Assembly: GCA_964463325.1 (NCBI GenBank) | Contig: CAYXBY010000001.1 | Span: 1-64,000, forward strand | DNA from: UMGS1002 sp964463325 | GTDB taxonomy: Bacteria; Bacillota; Clostridia; Oscillospirales; CAG-272 | Reading direction: 5' to 3' | DNA length: 64,000 nucleotides | In this document: positions 1-8,808 of the stretch, one piece after another | Numbering within the stretch: the first letter of the stretch is position 1 | Layout of the letters: every line of letters starts with the position of its first letter | Notes under the pieces: model-generated | Seen by the model: the letters and a program-made list of their open reading frames with translations, nothing else | The model's database searches: none | What the model was told of the DNA's origin: nothing | Made by a program: the position numbers and the translations under genes

Positions 1-37
1 TCCGGCCAGTGGTTACGATCACAGGCCGGAGCTTTTT
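1..37 (+). terminator. Intrinsic terminator of a plus-strand gene left of the window
   Basis: A 7-bp stem (TCCGGCC / GGCCGGA) is extended by a GTG/CAC pair inside it and followed by GCTTTTT. The T-run on the plus strand implies that a plus-strand gene ends just outside the window, convergent with the DedA-like gene. Confidence 0.6.
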
Positions 38-45
38 ACTGTTTG

Positions 46-846
46 TCAGCGTGTGCTATCCTTAGGGGCACTTTCCCGACGCCCGGAGATGCGCTTTTTG
101 GCACGCCTTGCGGCGCCACGCGCCGCGCCGGACAGCCTGTCCGCCTGACGGTCAAGAAATGCGTCAAATTCCGCAGCATGACGATATGCCAGCACGAACG
201 CCGCCAGCGACAGCACAGCCACTGCGGCAATAAGCGATATTCCCCATCCGTTGAGCGGTATAACCTCGCCCGACATAAAAAACAGCGTCGCCACAATGGC
301 GATAGGGCGCGAGATAAGCTGCATGCAGCAAAAGGTCAGCGGCCGCAGACGCAGCAGCCCCGCCACGGCACACAGTGCGTCGTCCGGGAAGGCGGGCAGC
401 AGAAACATAAAAAACAGCAGCACCACTTCCCTGCCGTGCAGCTTGCCCAGCATTTCGTCTGCCTTCTCGCGGCTGCCAAATACCCAGTTTACAAACGGCT
501 TGCCGACCCATCTCCCCAAAAAGTAGGCGAGCACAGAGCCGGCCATTATACCTATCAACGAATAAAGTCCGGCTCGCCACGCGCCAAAAACGTAGTTGCC
601 GGCTAAGATCGTCACGGTGCTCGGAATGGGAATGAATGTCACCTGCAAAAACGATAGCAGCATAAATATCAGCGGTGCCCAGCCTCCGAAGGAGGCTATC
701 CTCTCCTGCAGCTGCTCGCGCGACAGCTCATGCCAGCCGAAGTGGCGCAATATCAGCCACCCGGCGAGCACTATCGCCCCAACAAATGCTATCGACGCCA
801 CCGCTCTGCGCGCTATTGCCCACGGGTCATCACGTCTTTTTGTCAT
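46..846 (-). CDS. TVP38/TMEM64 (DedA/VTT) family membrane protein
   Basis: A 266-residue integral membrane protein of the VTT superfamily (TVP38/TMEM64/DedA). Members are implicated in membrane lipid scrambling or undecaprenyl-phosphate recycling, but the substrate cannot be read here. Several hydrophobic segments are visible (about residues 17-35, 58-80, 90-112, 140-165, 195-220). The family signature lies in the re-entrant region with FIPIPSTV, GIMAGSVLAYFLGRWVG and LPAFPDD. The C-terminal 40 residues are basic and presumably cytoplasmic. The ATG at 846 was chosen over the upstream ATG at 918 because GGAGGTGG lies just before it and homology begins there. It is a single-gene unit with its own promoter at 877-905. 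Confidence 0.88.
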   Translation of the reverse strand: MTKRRDDPWAIARRAVASIAFVGAIVLAGWLILRHFGWHELSREQLQERIASFGGWAPLIFMLLSFLQVTFIPIPSTVTILAGNYVFGAWRAGLYSLIGIMAGSVLAYFLGRWVGKPFVNWVFGSREKADEMLGKLHGREVVLLFFMFLLPAFPDDALCAVAGLLRLRPLTFCCMQLISRPIAIVATLFFMSGEVIPLNGWGISLIAAVAVLSLAAFVLAYRHAAEFDAFLDRQADRLSGAARGAARRAKKRISGRRESAPKDSTR

Positions 847-876
847 GCGCCACCTCCCACGATCTCTTTTTTGAAG

Positions 877-905
877 ATTATATCCCATTTTCGACGTGAT
901 GTCAA
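877..905 (-). promoter_or_regulatory. Sigma-A promoter of the TVP38/DedA gene
   Basis: On the minus strand TTGACA (900-905) and TATAAT (877-882) are separated by exactly 17 bp, both perfect consensus. They sit 31 bp upstream of the ATG at 846. Confidence 0.85.
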
Positions 906-980
906 CGCCACAGCGCATAAATTCAAAAAATCTTCATACTATTTCACATGCGTGTGTATTTTGGTCGCCGCACATATGAC

Positions 981-1015
981 AAAGGGGGGGGCAGAACACC
1001 GTTCTTCCCCCTTTT
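981..1015 (-). terminator. Terminator after the 81-residue protein gene
   Basis: The outer stem is AAAGGGGG / CCCCCTTT, with an inner AGAAC / GTTCT stem. It lies 15 bp past the stop of the minus-strand gene at 1030. The minus-strand T-run is short (TTTT). Confidence 0.6.
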
Positions 1016-1029
1016 GTGTGCTATTCGTA

Positions 1030-1275
1030 TCAGTGCCCCGATGTACAGAGCACCTCACAATCGTTCGACTCGATGCGCACACGTCTGCCCTTCATTATCA
1101 GCATGCACTGATAGTCGCCGACGCGGAATGGCTCCGTACGCTGGCGGAAAATGCTGACGTGCCCCAGCGGGAATTCATCGTCGTCAATGGCTATCCGCGC
1201 CCAACCGAATATATTGCGGCGATATGTAACGCTATGCGTCGCCTCGCCGGAATCTATAGTCCATGTTTTTTTCAT
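1030..1275 (-). CDS. Small conserved-looking hypothetical protein (81 aa)
   Basis: I do not recognise this 81-residue protein. It is probably cytosolic: there is no signal peptide or membrane segment, and the alternating hydrophobic pattern suggests a small beta-rich fold. It starts MKKTWTIDSGEATHSV and ends with two cysteines near the C-terminus. It is judged real because AGGAG precedes the ATG at suitable spacing, a good promoter lies directly upstream (1302-1330) and a terminator hairpin follows. It is monocistronic, so its neighbours give no functional hint. Confidence 0.7.
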   Translation of the reverse strand: MKKTWTIDSGEATHSVTYRRNIFGWARIAIDDDEFPLGHVSIFRQRTEPFRVGDYQCMLIMKGRRVRIESNDCEVLCTSGH

Positions 1276-1301
1276 TTGTCTGTCTCCTGAGTTTTTCTTT
1301 T

Positions 1302-1330
1302 ATGATACCACGATATCGACCATCTGTCAA
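1302..1330 (-). promoter_or_regulatory. Sigma-A promoter, extended -10, of the 81-aa gene
   Basis: Minus strand: TTGACA (1325-1330), 17 bp, TATCAT (1302-1307). TGG stands immediately before the -10 (extended -10, TGn). Confidence 0.8.
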
Positions 1331-1345
1331 GAGTCGTACCGCATC

Positions 1346-1377
1346 AAAAAGGGCGTCCGTGCTCAAGCACAGACGCC
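1346..1377 (-). terminator. Terminator of the amino-acid ABC operon
   Basis: GGGCGTC / GACGCCC stem with an inner GTGC / GCAC stem and TCAA loop. On the minus strand it is followed by TTTTT. It lies just downstream of the ATPase gene that stops at 1391. Confidence 0.85.
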
Positions 1378-1390
1378 CTGTATTGTTTTG

Positions 1391-2209
1391 TCACAGCACC
1401 GCACGTAAAAAGCTCTTGGTGCGCTCGTTTTGCGGATGGTCAAATATCTGCTCGGGAGTGCCCTCCTCGGTGATCATGCCGTCGCTCATAAAGATAACGC
1501 GATCGGCCACCTCGCGGGCAAAGCCCATTTCGTGCGTCACGACGACCATGGTCATGCCCTCGTCAGCCAGCTGGCGCATGAGGTCAAGCACCTCGCCAAC
1601 CATCTCGGGGTCAAGCGCCGAGGTCGGCTCGTCAAACAGCATGACCTTAGGGTTCATTGCCAGCGCGCGGATAATGGCTATGCGCTGCTTTTGGCCGCCG
1701 GACAGCGTCGAGGGGTAGACGTTTGCCTTGTCCTCAAGGCCGATACGGCGCAACAGCTCCATGGCGCGCGCCTCAGCGTCCTTTTTGATCTGCTTTTTGA
1801 CGGCGGCCGAGGCAAATATCCCGCCCGCCTTTTTGGTGTTGATGTGCACCGGCGCCAGCATTATGTTTTGCAGCACGGTCTTGTTGTTGAACAGATTGAA
1901 CTGCTGGAATACCATGCCCATGTGCTGGCGGTGCTTGTTGATATCGACGCGCATATCGGCCAGATCCTCGCCGTCGAACATGATGGAGCCGCCGGTGGGA
2001 TCCTCAAGGCAGTTGAGACAGCGCAAAAATGTGCTCTTGCCACTGCCCGAGGGACCGATGATGGCCACCTTTTCATTTTTGTGTATCGTGTTGCTGACGT
2101 GATTCAGCGCGTAGACTGTTTTTTTGCCGTTGGTGAAGGCCTTGGAAAGATCCTTTGCGACGATTATCTCATCGCCGGTCATGGCGACCGTATTATTGCT
2201 CTCGTTCAT
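1391..2209 (-). CDS. Polar amino-acid ABC transporter, ATP-binding protein
   Basis: A 272-residue cytoplasmic ATPase of the GlnQ/HisP class that powers an amino-acid importer. Visible motifs are Walker A GPSGSGKST at residues 52-60, the Q-loop in FQQFNLF, the signature LSGGQKQR, Walker B MLFDEPTSALDP and the H-loop VVVTHEM. It is about 30 residues longer than a typical GlnQ. The extra length is mainly a short N-terminal extension and a Lys/Ala-rich insertion after the Q-loop (around residues 105-130). The ATG at 2209 was chosen because AAGGAGG precedes it; the longer frame from 2227 has no comparable site. It is last in the operon, 10 bp after the permease stop, so translation is probably coupled. 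The amino acid carried cannot be read from the ATPase. Confidence 0.95.
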   Translation of the reverse strand: MNESNNTVAMTGDEIIVAKDLSKAFTNGKKTVYALNHVSNTIHKNEKVAIIGPSGSGKSTFLRCLNCLEDPTGGSIMFDGEDLADMRVDINKHRQHMGMVFQQFNLFNNKTVLQNIMLAPVHINTKKAGGIFASAAVKKQIKKDAEARAMELLRRIGLEDKANVYPSTLSGGQKQRIAIIRALAMNPKVMLFDEPTSALDPEMVGEVLDLMRQLADEGMTMVVVTHEMGFAREVADRVIFMSDGMITEEGTPEQIFDHPQNERTKSFLRAVL

Positions 2210-2219
2210 TTTAGCCTCC

Positions 2220-2930
2220 TTATGCACGGTCGCTGCGATGCAGCCTGTTCTCTATCAGCTTGAACAGCAGCGTTATCAGCAGCACCAGAATTATGTATAT
2301 CAACGCCATAGCGAGGTATGGCATAAGGTACTCATAGTTGCTCGTACCGATTTCGGTGAACACCTTATAAAGGTCGACGGCAGCGACAAAGCTGACCACC
2401 GAGGTGTCCTTGACCAGCGCGATAAATTCGTTGCCCAGCGTCGGAAGTATATTTTTGACCGCCTGCGGAACGATTATCTTCATCATAGTCGAGCCGTACG
2501 AAAGCCCCAGCGCGCGCCCGGCCTCCATCTGCCCCGAGTCGACAGACTGTATACCCGCACGCATTATCTCGGAGACATACGCGCCACTGTTAAGTCCAAA
2601 GACCAGGATACAGGTATTGAGCGAGCCCAGCTTGACGCCGATCAGCGGGCATATGACGTAATATGCCAGCAGCAGCTGCACCACGATAGGCGTACCGCGG
2701 AAAAATCCAACATACACCGTGCAAATGCCGTCCAGCACGCGCGGCAGCGTCTTATATTTGGGCATGACCTTGACCGAGGCTATCAGCGTACCGATGACGA
2801 TGCCGATGAAAAGACCCAGCACCGCGATCACCAGCGTGTTGGTCAAGCCCTCGGCAAGGACCCGCTTATAGGCGCCCTGCACCCAGAAGGACTCCCAAAA
2901 TTTAGACCACTTTATTGCAATATCACTCAT
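2220..2930 (-). CDS. Polar amino-acid ABC transporter, permease
   Basis: A 236-residue inner-membrane permease of the HisMQ/GlnP family. It has about five transmembrane segments and the cytoplasmic EAA loop that docks to the ATPase (GAYVSEIMRAGIQSV followed by GQMEAGRALGLS). Only one permease gene is present, so it probably works as a homodimer. GGAG lies before the ATG at 2930. It is separated from the binding-protein gene by a hairpin at 2955-2988, which should lower its expression relative to the binding protein, and is followed at 10 bp by the ATPase gene. Confidence 0.95.
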   Translation of the reverse strand: MSDIAIKWSKFWESFWVQGAYKRVLAEGLTNTLVIAVLGLFIGIVIGTLIASVKVMPKYKTLPRVLDGICTVYVGFFRGTPIVVQLLLAYYVICPLIGVKLGSLNTCILVFGLNSGAYVSEIMRAGIQSVDSGQMEAGRALGLSYGSTMMKIIVPQAVKNILPTLGNEFIALVKDTSVVSFVAAVDLYKVFTEIGTSNYEYLMPYLAMALIYIILVLLITLLFKLIENRLHRSDRA

Positions 2931-2954
2931 GGGGGTGACTCCTTTACTTCAAAA

Positions 2955-2988
2955 TTCCGGAGCCGCCCATGACGGTCAGGCTCCGGAA
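2955..2988 (-). terminator. Intercistronic hairpin between binding-protein and permease genes
   Basis: A 10-bp stem TTCCGGAGCC / GGCTCCGGAA is followed on the minus strand by TTTT, directly before the permease ribosome binding site. This arrangement fits partial termination that leaves more binding protein than permease. Confidence 0.7.
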
Positions 2989-3005
2989 GCTTTTATTATT
3001 ATTTA

Positions 3006-3869
3006 TCAGCCGTTGACAGACTTTGCAATGGCGTTTGCAGGAGCGTTGTCGAGCACGACGTAGTCGATCTCGCCGTTGATCATTGCGGTGACTGCAAGCG
3101 CTGCATAGTCATATCCCATCTTGGTGGCCTTGAGGCCGGCGAAGCCGTAGCCATCGTCACCCTTATCGAGGTCGCCGACGATGAAGGTCTCACCGGTGGT
3201 GCCGGTCTGGCAGCCGACCTTATTGGAGGAGGTCAGCTTGTTGAGCACTGCCATAACATCGTCCTTGGTCTTGCAGCTGTCGAAATCGGTGCAGCTCTCG
3301 GGAACGATGAGCACCTGGTTTGCGCTGTAGTAGCTGTTGCTGAAGGTTACAACCTCCTGACGTGCAGGAGTGACGGTCAGACCAGCCATACCGATATCGC
3401 ATATACCCTGCTCGACCGAGGTAACGACTGCCTCAAACTTCATATCCTGGATGACCAGCTCCTTGCCGAGGAAGGAGGCGAGGCCGGCAGCGATCTCAAG
3501 GTCGATGCCGAAGAACATGCCGGCGCTGTCGACCATCTCGAAGGGCTCAAAGCCGGTGCTGGTAGCAACGACCAGCTGATCCTTGGACTCATCCAGCTTG
3601 GCGGACGCTACCTTGGTGGGTGTGCCGTTGCCGAAGTACTTGTCGCAGATGGAATCGAAGGTGCCGTCGGAGGTTATCTTGGTGAGATACTCATTGACCT
3701 TGGTCAGCAACTCGGCGTCGTTCTTGCCGACTGCGAAGGCGTACTGCTCTTCGGAAAGAGCTATGTCAATGACCTTGACCTTGCCGCTATCGTTGCCGCA
3801 GGAGGCCAGTGTGAAGAGTGCGGTGGTGAGCATGGCCACTGCGAGGATGATGCTGAGTAATTTTTTCAT
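3006..3869 (-). CDS. Amino-acid ABC transporter substrate-binding lipoprotein, circularly permuted
   Basis: A 287-residue extracytoplasmic lipoprotein of the SBP_bac_3 (type 2 periplasmic-binding) family. The signal peptide ends in lipobox LASC with acylated Cys24. The domain order is unusual. Residues about 33-80 (LSEEQYAFAVGKNDAELL ... DGTFDSICDKYFG) correspond to the canonical C-terminal end of the family. The canonical N-terminal start (LVVATSTGFEPFEM) appears only at about residue 99, and the protein stops just after YVVLDNAPANAIA, which is normally about 50 residues before the end. Ligand-site landmarks survive: LTVTPAR with its Arg, QTGTTGE, and the Asp of VLDNAPA. It is first in the operon, with a perfect promoter upstream. 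Transport of a polar amino acid is inferred; the ligand is unknown. Confidence 0.9.
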   Translation of the reverse strand: MKKLLSIILAVAMLTTALFTLASCGNDSGKVKVIDIALSEEQYAFAVGKNDAELLTKVNEYLTKITSDGTFDSICDKYFGNGTPTKVASAKLDESKDQLVVATSTGFEPFEMVDSAGMFFGIDLEIAAGLASFLGKELVIQDMKFEAVVTSVEQGICDIGMAGLTVTPARQEVVTFSNSYYSANQVLIVPESCTDFDSCKTKDDVMAVLNKLTSSNKVGCQTGTTGETFIVGDLDKGDDGYGFAGLKATKMGYDYAALAVTAMINGEIDYVVLDNAPANAIAKSVNG

Positions 3870-3921
3870 TGTTTTGTTCTCCTTAGAGTTGATTTTAAGT
3901 GTTGTTTGAAGTTGATGCCCT

Positions 3922-3950
3922 ATTATAACTCTTCATTTTGCGCTTGTCAA
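3922..3950 (-). promoter_or_regulatory. Sigma-A promoter of the amino-acid ABC operon
   Basis: Minus strand: TTGACA (3945-3950), 17 bp, TATAAT (3922-3927), both perfect, about 50 bp upstream of the binding-protein ATG. No operator or riboswitch is evident in the short leader. Confidence 0.88.
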
Positions 3951-3990
3951 GAGGTTTTGTGAATATTTTTTCAGATTTTTTGATATTTTT

Positions 3991-6825
<2,835 letters not shown>

Positions 6826-6833
6826 GCTTCCCC

Positions 6834-7958
6834 TCAATCACGTGGTTTGAAGAATTGGTAAAGGTTACACGGTATCATACCGTTGTACAGCTTGCGCACC
6901 TTGTCCGCACGGCGGCCATACAGCCGCTCAAAATTCTCGGAGGCGGACAGAATGTATATCTGCCACATTCCAAAGTCGCGCAGATTTTTGCCCAGCTCGC
7001 GATAAAGCTGCTCTGCCTGCGATATCTCCAGCATGCGCTCACCGTAGGGCGGATTGCAGACTATGCTGCCGCGCCGATCCGGCTTTTTGATGGTGGTGGC
7101 GTCGGCCTGGAATATCCTTATATGGCTGTCGACCCCAGCACGCGACGCATTGGCATGCGTCAGCTTGAGCATTTCGGGGTCGATGTCGGACGCCCACACC
7201 TCGTAGTCGGGCGCCGCCGGGACAGCCTCACGCGCCTGTGCGCGCGCCACCTCCCACACACCGTCGAGCAGCGGGTAGCTCTCGGCCGCGAAGCGACGCG
7301 TCAGACCCGGTGCGCGACCGGTCATGAGCATGGCAGCCTCGATAGCGATCGTCCCCGAGCCGCAAAAGGGATCCCACAGCAGCACGTCGGGGCGCGGGCG
7401 GGAGGTCATAGCCAGCGCCGCTGCCAACGTCTCGCGCAGCGGCGCCACGCCGGCCGCAGGACGGTAGCCACGCTTGTGCAGCGCCACACCCGAGGTGTCG
7501 AGCATGAGCGCGGCGGTGTCCTTGAATATGAAAAACTCCACCTGATACTTGACGCCCGTCTCCTCAAACCAGCTGATGCCATACTTGTCCGACAGGCGGC
7601 TGACGATAGCCTTCTTGACTATCTTCTGACAGTCCGGAATGGAAAAAAGCGTGCTTTTTATGGCGTGCCCCTTGACCGGGAAGCTGTCGTCGCGCCCGAT
7701 AAAGCGTTCCCAGGGCAGCGCGCGCGTACCCTCGAACAGCTGCTCGAACGTCCGCGCCTCGAAGCTGCCGAGTCGTATGTAAACACGCTCAGCCGTGCGC
7801 AGATTGAGATTGGCGCGGGCAATATCAAGCTCATTGCCGACAAAGCTGACTCTGCCGTCCATGGTGTCAGTGCGGCGCAGACCCAGCGCATCTATCTCGG
7901 CACCCAGCAGCTTTTCAAGGCCAAAAAGGCAAGTTGCAACCAATTGAAATTCGGACAT
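6834..7958 (-). CDS. THUMP-domain class I RNA methyltransferase (RlmL/YpsC-like)
   Basis: A 374-residue SAM-dependent N2-guanine RNA methyltransferase. The N-terminal half carries ferredoxin-like and THUMP RNA-binding regions. The C-terminal half carries the Rossmann methyltransferase domain, with DPFCGSGTIAIEAAML for SAM binding and the catalytic NPPYGERM (N-P-P-Y type). By family it modifies 23S rRNA (G2445 in E. coli RlmL; YpsC is the Firmicute relative), but the site here is inferred. Two adjacent ATGs exist. The one at 7958 gives the better spacing from AGAGGTG, while a start at 7961 would add one Met. It sits directly upstream of uvrA and is probably cotranscribed with it. Confidence 0.9.
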   Translation of the reverse strand: MSEFQLVATCLFGLEKLLGAEIDALGLRRTDTMDGRVSFVGNELDIARANLNLRTAERVYIRLGSFEARTFEQLFEGTRALPWERFIGRDDSFPVKGHAIKSTLFSIPDCQKIVKKAIVSRLSDKYGISWFEETGVKYQVEFFIFKDTAALMLDTSGVALHKRGYRPAAGVAPLRETLAAALAMTSRPRPDVLLWDPFCGSGTIAIEAAMLMTGRAPGLTRRFAAESYPLLDGVWEVARAQAREAVPAAPDYEVWASDIDPEMLKLTHANASRAGVDSHIRIFQADATTIKKPDRRGSIVCNPPYGERMLEISQAEQLYRELGKNLRDFGMWQIYILSASENFERLYGRRADKVRKLYNGMIPCNLYQFFKPRD

Positions 7959-8027
7959 CATATCACCTCTGAATAAATTGTGTTCTAAAAATCGTGTGTT
8001 TGTTTTTCGTGTGATCACACATCAAAG

Positions 8028-8059
8028 CCCGCCGTCACGGCAGCTGCCGTGACGGCGGG
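8028..8059 (-). terminator. Perfect 32-nt palindrome, probable terminator of the ywlG-like gene
   Basis: The sequence from 8028 to 8059 is its own reverse complement (16 bp arms, CCCGCCGTCACGGCAG and its complement). It begins 15 bp after the stop of the gene ending at 8075. The minus-strand tail is CTTTGATG, a weak T-run. A second small palindrome, TGTGATCACA, follows. Confidence 0.55.
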
Positions 8060-8074
8060 ACTGCGCGGCGCGTC

Positions 8075-8623
8075 TCAGACGCTGTATCTGGCTCGCTCTC
8101 CGCCTATATATTTGGGGCGAGTTCTGGCTGCGACAAGATTAGCCTCACCCAGCCGTTTGACCGCCAGTCTGACCGGCACTGCGACATCGCGCAGGTGCAT
8201 GCCGATGAGCGTATCGCCTATGTCCAGCCCCGCATGTGCGCGGATGTGCTCGACAGCGACCGCGTCGTTGAAGCGAGCATATGCCGTCGTTGCAAACGAG
8301 CCGCCCGCATGCTGCCACGGCACCACGCTGACTATCTCATAGCCGTACTTTTCGGCGCATTCGCGCTCAACTATCAGCGCGCGATTGAGGTGCTCGCAGC
8401 ACTGCGCCGCAAGATATATTCCGCGCTCGCGGCAGGCCGCGTCCAGCATTTCAAAAACACACTGCGCCGCCTCCAGTGAGGAATCCTTGCCTATATGGCC
8501 GCCCACTATTTCGGACGACGAGCAGCCGACGACCAGTATGTCGCCTCTGCCTATCCCAGACACGCTTATCAGCTCGCTCACTGCTGCTCTCGTCTGCTCA
8601 CTCACAATCTGCCTATCAAACAT
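8075..8623 (-). CDS. ywlG: TIGR01440/DUF436 (UPF0340, YwlG) family protein
   Basis: A 182-residue cytosolic protein of the UPF0340/YwlG family, of usual length. Family landmarks are the N-terminal GDILVVGCSSSEIVG and IGKDSS stretch and the central YLAAQCCEHLNRALIVE. The biochemical role of the family is not established; the conserved Cys and His suggest an enzyme. It forms its own transcription unit with a perfect promoter (8658-8686) and a palindromic hairpin after the stop. Confidence 0.88.
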   Translation of the reverse strand: MFDRQIVSEQTRAAVSELISVSGIGRGDILVVGCSSSEIVGGHIGKDSSLEAAQCVFEMLDAACRERGIYLAAQCCEHLNRALIVERECAEKYGYEIVSVVPWQHAGGSFATTAYARFNDAVAVEHIRAHAGLDIGDTLIGMHLRDVAVPVRLAVKRLGEANLVAARTRPKYIGGERARYSV

Positions 8624-8657
8624 TCAAAAACATCTCCTTGATTTTTCTCAACGTCTT

Positions 8658-8686
8658 ATTATATACCAAAATAATTTATTTTACAA
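8658..8686 (-). promoter_or_regulatory. Sigma-A promoter of the ywlG-like gene
   Basis: Minus strand: TTGTAA (8681-8686), 17 bp, TATAAT (8658-8663), in a very AT-rich stretch 35 bp upstream of the ATG. Confidence 0.82.
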
Positions 8687-8735
8687 TACTAATTAATAAT
8701 TTATATCAAAAAACGCGCCAAAAAGCAACGCAAGA

Positions 8736-8767
8736 GCGCGGTGCACAGCCTCAAGCCGTGTACCGCG
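8736..8767 (-). terminator. Hairpin downstream of the ispH-S1 gene
   Basis: An 11-bp stem, GCGCGGTGCAC / GTGTACCGCGC with one G-T pair, lies about 40 bp past the stop at 8809. T-rich runs occur only further on along the minus strand (TTTTT and TTTTTT), so it is a moderate terminator candidate. Confidence 0.5.
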
Positions 8768-8808
8768 CCCCATTATATCGTCGGTCTCCCGACAATTATC
8801 GCCTCTGA

